This document shows positions 1-5,638 of a stretch of 5,638 nt of DNA, piece after piece. This DNA is from an uncultured Ruminococcus sp. Lineage in GTDB: Bacteria > Bacillota > Clostridia > Oscillospirales > Acutalibacteraceae. Position 1 is the first letter of the stretch. Every line of letters starts with the position of its first letter. The stretch spans positions 1 through 5,638 of the forward strand of contig CADCOZ010000259.1 in the NCBI GenBank assembly GCA_902803125.1. Reading direction: 5' to 3'. The translations under genes were made by a program, and so were the position numbers. The notes beneath the pieces are model-generated. The model ran no database searches and had not been told where the DNA came from. It saw nothing but the letters and a program-made list of their open reading frames with translations.

Positions 1-2664
1 AACTGGGAAAAGATTATGGCCATTGAGCCCAAAAAAGGCTATATTACGGCTGACGACCATGATGCGGCCTACGCTATTTATACATCGGGAACAACAGGCA
101 ATCCAAAGGGTGTGCTGCATGAGTACGGCAACCTTCAAAGAGCTATTGACTCCATCCAAGTAAACGGAGAAACCCCTTTCAACGGCAAAGACAGGATTGC
201 TCTTCTGGCACCGATGAACTTTGTGGCATCGGTCATTGTCATTCTGAAGGCACTCAGCATTTGTGGGGGCAGGACGTACGTTGTCAGCTACGCCACAATC
301 AAAAATCCGATGGCACTCAAATTATTTTTCCTTGAAAAGTGCATCACCATTACGTTTTTAACGCCCTCGTACGTTCGTATGCTTGGCAATCAGACAGGCC
401 CGTTCCTGCGTATGCTGTTTGTCGGCAGTGAACCGGCCAACAACGTGTACAACAAAAACCTTGATTTGATCAATATTTATGCGGCGAGCGAAAGCGGCTT
501 TGCCGTTGGGGTATTCAAGATTGACAAGTCCTATGAAACCTGTCCCATCGGTAAACCGGAAATAGACTGTGAAATCACGCTGATGGCCGAAGATGGCAGC
601 AAAGCACCGGACGGGGAAATCGGCGAACTGTGCTTTGAAAATCCCTTTGTGCGCGGTTACATCAATTTGCCGGAAGAAACAGAAAAGGCGTTCAAAAACG
701 GCATTTATCACACCGGTGATCTGGCTCGAACCGATGAAAACGGCAACTATGTGCTGCTCGGACGTTCCGGCGATATGATCAAAATCAACGGCAACCGCAT
801 TGAACCGGCAGAAATTGAAGCCTCGGTCAAGCAGGTGCTGGGCATCAGTTGGGCGGCGGCTCGTGGCTTTGAGGAAAACGGCAAAAGCTACCTCTGTGCC
901 TATTACCTTGATGATGTTGAGGTCGACCCCGACAAAATGCGGGAGGAGCTTTCCAAGCGTCTGCCCTATTATATGATTCCTGCGTACTATATGAAAATTG
1001 ATAAGGTTCCTCTCAAGCCGAACGGAAAAATGGACAGAAAGGAGCTGCCAAAGCCCGATGCTTCCGACTTTAAGACCGACTATGTGGCACCTGAAAACGA
1101 AACCCAGGAGAAGCTCTGCACCGCTATGGCGACGGTTCTCGGATTGGAGCAGGTCGGTATCAACGATGACTTTTATGAGCTGGGCGGCGATTCCCTCGGT
1201 TCCATCAAGGTGATTACGGAAAGCGGTTTGCCCGGACTGAATGCGAGCGAGATTTTCCGCGGCAGAACGCCGAAGAAAATCGCCGAAATGTATGAGGAGA
1301 ACCACAAAAACGATGACGGAGAGGATCCCGTCATCAAGAATGCCCGTGCGATGAAAACCGATCATCCCCTGACCGCTGAACAGCTTTATATGGTTGACTA
1401 TCAGCTGTACACGCCGAAATCGACAATGTACAACTTGTTCACGGTGATGAAGTTTGACAAGGATTCGTTCGATACCGACCGGTTGGCACAGGCCATGCAC
1501 ACCGCTATCCGCAATCATTCCGCACTGCTCACCACCTTCCATTTTAACGATGACGGCGAGATTATCCAGCGTTATACACCGGAGGTATTGCAGGACATCA
1601 GAGTGGAAAAACTCAGCGAGTTTGAGTTTAAGAATATAAAGGATAACTTAGTGCAGCCGTTTAAGATTATCGGCGGGTGTCTGCACCGCTGCCGTGTGTT
1701 TGAAACCGAGAAAAACGGCTATGTATTCTTTGACGTTCACCACACGCTGTTTGACGGCACTTCGCTCAAGGTATTTATGCAGAACGTCGGCAAGGCGTAT
1801 ATGGGTATGCAGCCCGATCCGGATCTGTACTATCTGATTTTGCAGAACCGTGAGGAGGAAGCGAATACCGCCTTCTACGAGGAGAGCAAGCGTTACTTTG
1901 AGGAACGCTTTGAAAATGTTGAGTGGTCAAGCTATCCCGTAACGGATCATGAATCCCGTGAGAATGAAATGGGTGAGCTTTTAGCGCCTATCGGCATCGA
2001 ACAGCCACAGATGAAGGCAGTAGAACGCCATTATCGCATCAGCCGCAACGAGTTCTTTATTGCCGTGGCCGCACTGGCGATTTCCATCTACAATGAAAAG
2101 AACGACATCAAGCTCTCGTGGATCTATAACGGCCGTGAGGATATGCTGGCCATGAATTCGGTCGGTCTGCTTTTCCGTGATCTTCCTGTCGGCGTTCGTC
2201 TTAGGGATGATATGACCATTCGTGATTTGTTCCTGGATATTCACGATCAGGTGCACAAGGGCATTGAACACAGCTGTTATCCCTATGTGGATATCCATAA
2301 TCAGGCAGGCGGAAATGAAACGGCCTATTTGCTCTATCAGCAGGATATCCGTGATATGGGCGGCGCAGAGGGAATGAACATAGAAACCATTGATATCCGT
2401 CAGAATCAGGCAGCTTCACAAACCATGCTTGATATGGAAATTCTGGACGGATCTGACGGCCTGCAATTGATGATTGACTATACCGCAAGTCTGTATGACG
2501 ATGAGAGCATAGATAAGTTCAAGGATATCTTTATCAAAGTGGCACAGGGTCTTGTCACGCACAATTCTCAGACGGATGTTACCGTTGGCGAAGTGAGAGA
2601 AAAATACAGCAGCAAAAAGACATTCTTTGAAACAATTCTGGCTATTTTTGGAAGAAAGAGATAA
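1..2664 (+). CDS. Nonribosomal peptide synthetase, 5'-truncated: adenylation - carrier - condensation
   Basis: The frame is open from base 1, so the gene begins outside the window. The ATG at 16 is not the start, because it lies only about 20 codons before adenylation motif A3. Counting that Met as residue 1: A3 SGTTGNPKG (24-32), A5 NIYAASE (153-159), A6 GELCFE with RGY (203-215), A7 YHTGDL (231-236), A8 around GRSGDMIK (249-256), A10 PNGKMDR with Lys338 (335-341). The carrier domain spans about 357-430, with phosphopantetheine Ser393 in LGGDSL. The condensation domain spans about 447-855, with an intact HHTLFDG (575-581, catalytic His576) and a C5-like VGLLFRDLP (716-724). The enzyme would adenylate an acid, tether it as a thioester and condense it with an acceptor in the cytosol. 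The A5 motif (AASE for GPTE) and the pocket are atypical. No thioesterase or reductase domain follows. A basic, hydrophobic tail (861-882) ends the protein. The family call is firm; the product is unknown. Confidence 0.95.
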   Translation, partial: NWEKIMAIEPKKGYITADDHDAAYAIYTSGTTGNPKGVLHEYGNLQRAIDSIQVNGETPFNGKDRIALLAPMNFVASVIVILKALSICGGRTYVVSYATIKNPMALKLFFLEKCITITFLTPSYVRMLGNQTGPFLRMLFVGSEPANNVYNKNLDLINIYAASESGFAVGVFKIDKSYETCPIGKPEIDCEITLMAEDGSKAPDGEIGELCFENPFVRGYINLPEETEKAFKNGIYHTGDLARTDENGNYVLLGRSGDMIKINGNRIEPAEIEASVKQVLGISWAAARGFEENGKSYLCAYYLDDVEVDPDKMREELSKRLPYYMIPAYYMKIDKVPLKPNGKMDRKELPKPDASDFKTDYVAPENETQEKLCTAMATVLGLEQVGINDDFYELGGDSLGSIKVITESGLPGLNASEIFRGRTPKKIAEMYEENHKNDDGEDPVIKNARAMKTDHPLTAEQLYMVDYQLYTPKSTMYNLFTVMKFDKDSFDTDRLAQAMHTAIRNHSALLTTFHFNDDGEIIQRYTPEVLQDIRVEKLSEFEFKNIKDNLVQPFKIIGGCLHRCRVFETEKNGYVFFDVHHTLFDGTSLKVFMQNVGKAYMGMQPDPDLYYLILQNREEEANTAFYEESKRYFEERFENVEWSSYPVTDHESRENEMGELLAPIGIEQPQMKAVERHYRISRNEFFIAVAALAISIYNEKNDIKLSWIYNGREDMLAMNSVGLLFRDLPVGVRLRDDMTIRDLFLDIHDQVHKGIEHSCYPYVDIHNQAGGNETAYLLYQQDIRDMGGAEGMNIETIDIRQNQAASQTMLDMEILDGSDGLQLMIDYTASLYDDESIDKFKDIFIKVAQGLVTHNSQTDVTVGEVREKYSSKKTFFETILAIFGRKR

Positions 2665-2666
2665 AT

Positions 2667-4337
2667 ATGACGGAAGAAGCAAAAAAAAGAGTTCGTGACA
2701 CCTACGGCGTTAATCGGCTGGTGGAAGGCGATTATGATCAAAGTCTTTCGGCCAAGTGTGAGAACGGCGTTTTTGTCGGACAAAAATCAGATAACATTTG
2801 TGTGTTTCGGGGGATTCCGTTTGCCGAACAGCCGCTGGGAGAGCTGAGATGGAAAGCACCGCAGCCGGTGAAAAGCAGCGAAGCGGTATGGCAGGCGTAT
2901 TACAACGGAAAATCTCCGATTCAGACCGAATGGCCAACGGAGTTGGGGTCATATTATCGGCAGGGTGAGGACTGTCTGTACCTTAATGTTTGGAAAAATC
3001 TTGACGATAATACCCCCGACAAACCCGTTATGGTGTTTTTTCACGGCGGTTCATACGGCTGGGGAGGCACCGCCGACCCCATGTATGACGGAAAAAACTT
3101 TGTCAGGACACATCCGGATATTATCCTTGTTACCGTAGGCTACCGCATTGGTCTGATGGGCTTTGTCGATTTGTCCTATTTTGAGGGAGGCGAGGATTAT
3201 CCCGATGCGCCCAATCTCGGTATCCTTGACCAGATCGAAGCACTTCGCTGGGTGCAAAGGAATATTCGGGTGTTCGGCGGCGACCCGCAAAACGTCACCA
3301 TCTTCGGGGAATCCGCAGGAGGCGGAAGCGTATCGCTGCTGCCGATCATTCCCTGTGCAAAAGGGTTGTTTCACCGTGTGATAGCCGAAAGCGGGTCAGT
3401 GGCACTGACATTTTCCAAGGAAGAGTGCCGTGACTTTTCGGAACGGCTGAAGCAACTGAGCGGGGCGAAGTCTGTTGCACAGCTGTTAAATCTTAGCGAG
3501 TATGATTTGATGCGGATCAACGAGCAACTCAACGAATACAATTGTTTTCCTCAGCGTGACGGCCGGCTGATTCCGCTGGATCCTTATCAGCCGTACGAAA
3601 AGGGTGAAACGGCAGACGTTGATATACTCATTGGCACAAACGCAGAGGAAACGAATTACTGGATAGGGGAAGTCGGCGGTATCATTCCTTTTTCTTTGGG
3701 TACGCTGATTAAATTTGAAAATGATATGAAAAAGCTGTCGGCCTCTGAAAAAAAGCTGGTCAACGGTTTTCTTTCCCTGGAAAAGGGAACCCGTGTTTGG
3801 CGTATGGTGCGGTTTTATGATGAACTGATGTTTCGTCTTCCGGCGGTGGAGCAGGCACGTCTGCACAGCCAAAACGGCGGCAAGGCCTATGTTTATTACT
3901 GGACGGTTCCCTCCGTTTTGCCGATGTACAAGGCTTGTCATGCGGTTGAGCTGGCGTATGTGTTCGGCAATCTGGAAGAAACCATCTATACGGGAGAACC
4001 CGCAGACAAGGAGCTGGCCGCCACAGTGATGCAAATGTGGACGAATTTTGCACGTACCGGTGACCCGTCTACCGACTCTCTGACGTGGGAAAGATACCGT
4101 GAGCCTGAACGGGCGGTGATGGTAATGGCTCGCCGTCCGCATATAAAACATGATATTTTTCCTGCCCGACGGAAACTGTTATCACCGCTTTTGCGGCGTA
4201 GGATTAACCCCTCGTATGCACTGCTTGACTACAACGTGCCGTTTATCAGAAAAGCCGCCGGCACTTTGGCGCTTACCGTTGGATTAGCGGCGGCGGCTGT
4301 GTGGGTCATCAAGAAGATTCGCAAAAACAGATACTGA
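2667..4337 (+). CDS. Type B carboxylesterase with C-terminal membrane anchor
   Basis: This is a complete 556-residue alpha/beta hydrolase of the type B carboxylesterase (para-nitrobenzyl esterase) family, predicted to hydrolyse carboxylic esters. Visible marks are FRGIPFAEQPLG (47-58), EDCLYLNVW (101-109), the oxyanion loop FHGG (125-128), the nucleophile elbow GESAGG with Ser216, Glu328 in GTNAEETN, and His425 in CHAVELAYVFG. The triad is therefore intact. There is no N-terminal signal peptide. Residues 530-548 form one hydrophobic helix, preceded by an Arg-rich stretch (501-512) and followed by a basic tail (KKIRKNRY), suggesting attachment to the cytoplasmic membrane. The ATG starts two bases after the synthetase stop, with GAAAGAG six bases upstream, so the two genes are probably co-transcribed and translationally coupled. 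A role in releasing, trimming or detoxifying the peptide product is inference from position. The family is certain; the substrate is unknown. Confidence 0.95.
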   Translation: MTEEAKKRVRDTYGVNRLVEGDYDQSLSAKCENGVFVGQKSDNICVFRGIPFAEQPLGELRWKAPQPVKSSEAVWQAYYNGKSPIQTEWPTELGSYYRQGEDCLYLNVWKNLDDNTPDKPVMVFFHGGSYGWGGTADPMYDGKNFVRTHPDIILVTVGYRIGLMGFVDLSYFEGGEDYPDAPNLGILDQIEALRWVQRNIRVFGGDPQNVTIFGESAGGGSVSLLPIIPCAKGLFHRVIAESGSVALTFSKEECRDFSERLKQLSGAKSVAQLLNLSEYDLMRINEQLNEYNCFPQRDGRLIPLDPYQPYEKGETADVDILIGTNAEETNYWIGEVGGIIPFSLGTLIKFENDMKKLSASEKKLVNGFLSLEKGTRVWRMVRFYDELMFRLPAVEQARLHSQNGGKAYVYYWTVPSVLPMYKACHAVELAYVFGNLEETIYTGEPADKELAATVMQMWTNFARTGDPSTDSLTWERYREPERAVMVMARRPHIKHDIFPARRKLLSPLLRRRINPSYALLDYNVPFIRKAAGTLALTVGLAAAAVWVIKKIRKNRY

Positions 4338-4339
4338 TT

Positions 4340-4360
4340 CCTTCCACGGAATGTGGAAGG
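4340..4360 (+). terminator. Possible weak intrinsic terminator after the esterase gene
   Basis: CCTTCCAC (4340-4347) and GTGGAAGG (4353-4360) form a perfect 8-bp stem with a five-base loop, three bases after the esterase stop codon. The position suits a Rho-independent terminator. The downstream tract, GCTTTGCTCT, is only partly T-rich, so termination may be inefficient, or the hairpin may protect the 3' end of the mRNA. Confidence 0.4.
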
Positions 4361-4391
4361 GCTTTGCTCTCCCAAAACCTCCCGGCACCCC

Positions 4392-4434
4392 ATGGGGGGA
4401 AAACTTTTTCTGGCGAAAAAAGTTTTCCCCCCAT
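4392..4434. repeat. Perfect 18-bp palindrome (long intergenic hairpin)
   Basis: The left arm 4392-4409 (ATGGGGGG, AAAAC, TTTTT) is exactly complementary to the right arm 4417-4434 (AAAAAG, TTTT, CCCCCCAT), with a seven-base loop CTGGCGA. The G6/C6 blocks sit at the base of the stem and the A/T blocks near the loop, and no T tract follows outside the stem. It therefore does not look like a classic terminator. From memory, similar G-run/A-run/T-run palindromes are scattered between genes in many Clostridia, so a dispersed palindromic repeat is the most likely identity. A stable RNA hairpin forming in either transcript direction is the alternative. Confidence 0.7.
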
Positions 4435-4549
4435 TCCCTTTCAAAATTCGCTGTGTTGTTGTCTTTCAAGTGCTTGACGGGGAAAACGTTATATGCTTCC
4501 GTCACTTTGGCAGTTGCCTTAGCGGTTTTTGAAAAGCTCATTTTCCTCA

Positions 4550-4577
4550 CACATTGTTAATCGCTAATTGCTCATTG
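4550..4577. repeat. Degenerate heptamer tandem repeat, four units
   Basis: Four consecutive seven-base units can be read: CACATTG, TTAATCG, CTAATTG, CTCATTG. Neighbouring units differ at one to three positions. Short A/T-rich heptamer repeats of this kind occur in Firmicute intergenic DNA. The array is short and could be chance. Confidence 0.35.
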
Positions 4578-4620
4578 TTTTCCCCTGCGGCAAGATATTA
4601 AACAGGCTCTCGGACGCTTT

Positions 4621-4650
4621 TTGGCGGAGATATATCGGGGAAAGTATAAA
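4621..4650 (+). promoter_or_regulatory. Candidate sigma-A promoter for the ABC exporter gene
   Basis: TTGGCG (4621-4626) matches the -35 consensus at four of six bases. TATAAA (4645-4650) matches the -10 at five of six, with an 18-base spacer. Transcription would start near 4657 and leave a leader of about 60 bases before the ATG at 4719. No operator or riboswitch is evident in this leader. The call rests on sequence resemblance only. Confidence 0.35.
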
Positions 4651-4706
4651 CAGCGTTGGTATTCTCGGTAGCCATACCGTTAATATATGCACAAAATAAA
4701 TTAAAA

Positions 4707-4714
4707 AGAAGGGA
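4707..4714 (+). promoter_or_regulatory. Ribosome binding site fixing the ABC exporter start
   Basis: AGAAGGGA lies about five bases before the ATG at 4719. This supports 4719 over the nearby ATG at 4714, which overlaps the site and is in another frame. Confidence 0.7.
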
Positions 4715-4718
4715 TGTT

Positions 4719-5638
4719 ATGTTCAAATTACTCTTCAGCAACATGAAGCCCAAAAACTGGGTCTCTGTGATCGCAATTCTTTTGCTGACACTGGGCGAAG
4801 TTTTCTTCATGATGCAAATCGTCAGCTACATTAGTTTGCTCACCGGCGCTGTGCAGGCCAGCAGAGAAAACGGCGTAGCTGAAATTTGGTGGTATGGTCT
4901 GTATATGGCCATATGCGCTATCATGATGGCGGCCATCGAGGTCATTATCCGATTTGTCGCCAGTGCAACAGCCAGCAGCTGTGTTACCGGTATCAGACAG
5001 AAAATGTATGAGAAAGTCAACGAGTTCGCTATTTCGGACTTTGCTTCTTTCTCTACGGAATCGCTGATTACCAGAACTACCAACGATATGCAGAACGTAC
5101 ATATCGCATGGATCACATTTTTGAAGACAGCCTTTTTAGCCCCTGTTGTCATGATTTGGTCAATCGTTCTTTTGATGCAGTATGCCAACACTTCGTTAAC
5201 CATCGTTACCACCGTTTGGCTGGTCATTCTGGTGGTGGCCGTTGTGGTCATGCTGATGATGCTGACACCGAAATTCAAGATTGTCCAGAAACTGACCGAT
5301 GCGCTCAACGTTGCTTCCAGAGAGAACCTGACCGGTGTCAGAGTTGTCAGAGCATTCAATGCTGAGTCTTATCAGGAAGATAAGTTTGAAAAGGTCAATG
5401 CGAATTTCACAAAGGTACAAATCTTTGCGGGCAGAGTGATGTCCGTCTTTACACCGCTTGTCATGATGGTTATGACGGGACTTTCCCTGTCTATCCTGTG
5501 GGCCAGTGCTTATGTGCTCAACGGCATGAAAAGGGAAGACGCTTTGCAGGCCTTCAGTACAACCAATGCGTTTGTCATGCTGGCCAGTCAGATTATTATG
5601 TCCTTCGTGCTGATGGTTACCCTGATTGTTATCTGGCC
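4719..5638 (+). CDS. ABC exporter subunit, membrane domain (3'-truncated)
   Basis: This frame has no stop before the right edge: 306 complete codons from the ATG at 4719, which has a good ribosome site. The protein has the type-I ABC exporter membrane-domain layout, with six hydrophobic helices at about 14-38, 57-82, 133-153, 160-182, 243-266 and 284-306. Two cytoplasmic segments are diagnostic: FASFSTESLITRTTNDMQNV (108-127) after helix 2, and RENLTGVRVVRAFNAE (201-216) between helices 4 and 5, the usual 'TG-L-TR-TND' and 'G-RVVRAF' regions that contact the ATPase. An ATP-binding domain with Walker A, signature and Walker B motifs should follow outside the window. In Firmicutes such proteins often work as heterodimers encoded by adjacent genes, so a second half-transporter may lie downstream. 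The location suggests export of the synthetase product, or self-resistance (inference). Confidence 0.92.
   Translation, partial: MFKLLFSNMKPKNWVSVIAILLLTLGEVFFMMQIVSYISLLTGAVQASRENGVAEIWWYGLYMAICAIMMAAIEVIIRFVASATASSCVTGIRQKMYEKVNEFAISDFASFSTESLITRTTNDMQNVHIAWITFLKTAFLAPVVMIWSIVLLMQYANTSLTIVTTVWLVILVVAVVVMLMMLTPKFKIVQKLTDALNVASRENLTGVRVVRAFNAESYQEDKFEKVNANFTKVQIFAGRVMSVFTPLVMMVMTGLSLSILWASAYVLNGMKREDALQAFSTTNAFVMLASQIIMSFVLMVTLIVIW

Larger units (their letters stand above)
4338..4718. other. Intergenic region between esterase and ABC exporter
   Basis: I see no convincing protein-coding gene in this 381-base stretch. It holds a small hairpin right after the esterase stop, a perfect 18-bp palindrome, an A/T-rich heptamer repeat and a possible promoter for the ABC gene. 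A plus-strand open frame (4351-4560) and a minus-strand one (4284-4550) both read through the palindrome and match nothing I recognise. The gap contrasts with the two-base spacing of the upstream pair, so the exporter is probably a separate transcription unit, or an operon interrupted by a repeat insertion. Confidence 0.7.

Noticed and set aside
16..18. ATG as the true start of the synthetase
   Set aside because: The codons before it are open and read as normal pre-A3 sequence (NWEKI). A start here would remove A1, A2 and about half of the adenylation N-terminal subdomain.
358..1542. 394-codon open frame on the minus strand
   Set aside because: It lies wholly antisense to the well-supported adenylation, carrier and early condensation coding sequence, and its translation shows no recognisable domain. 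It is a by-product of codon bias in the plus-strand gene.
3486..4151. 221-codon open frame on the minus strand
   Set aside because: It is antisense to the esterase, including the catalytic Glu and His regions, and the His/Arg/Gln-rich translation resembles no family I know.
4351..4560. 69-codon plus-strand open frame in the intergenic gap
   Set aside because: It begins inside the hairpin after the esterase, with no convincing independent ribosome site, and translates both arms of the palindrome. It looks like a read-through of repeat DNA.
4668..4681. CGGTA-GCCA-TACCG mini-hairpin in the exporter leader
   Set aside because: A five-base stem is too short to call a regulatory element, and nothing around it resembles a riboswitch or attenuator.
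4826..5359. 177-codon minus-strand open frame opposite the ABC gene
   Set aside because: The plus strand here encodes a clear ABC membrane domain with conserved cytoplasmic motifs. The antisense frame is a Thr/Ser/Ile-rich shadow.

Overview
The window looks like part of a biosynthetic gene cluster from a low-to-mid GC Firmicute, most likely a Clostridia-type gut or anaerobic commensal. I base this on codon and residue style, the AGGA/AAGGG-type ribosome sites, and the type of intergenic palindrome; no rRNA or marker gene is present, so the taxon is an inference. All three genes lie on the plus strand.

Layout: (1) Positions 1-2664 hold the 3' part of a nonribosomal peptide synthetase (NRPS) gene that is already open at the left edge. 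It encodes most of an adenylation domain, a carrier (thiolation) domain and a C-terminal condensation domain. There is no thioesterase or reductase domain after it. (2) Two bases later, 2667-4337 encodes a type B carboxylesterase with a complete Ser-Glu-His triad and an unusual hydrophobic C-terminal tail, probably a membrane anchor. (3) Positions 4338-4718 are a 381-base intergenic stretch. It holds a small hairpin just after the esterase, a perfect 18-bp palindrome, a short heptamer repeat and a plausible promoter. (4) Positions 4719-5638 encode the N-terminal six-helix membrane domain of an ABC exporter; the ATPase domain lies beyond the right edge.

Working model (inference): the synthetase activates a carboxylic acid, loads it on the carrier and condenses it with an acceptor. 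The co-translated, membrane-tethered esterase hydrolyses, releases or trims the product, and the ABC protein exports it. By-eye alignment of the adenylation pocket gives no aspartate at the position that normally binds the alpha-amino group. The substrate may therefore not be an ordinary alpha-amino acid. This pocket, the terminal condensation domain and the tail-anchored esterase are the most interesting points in the window.
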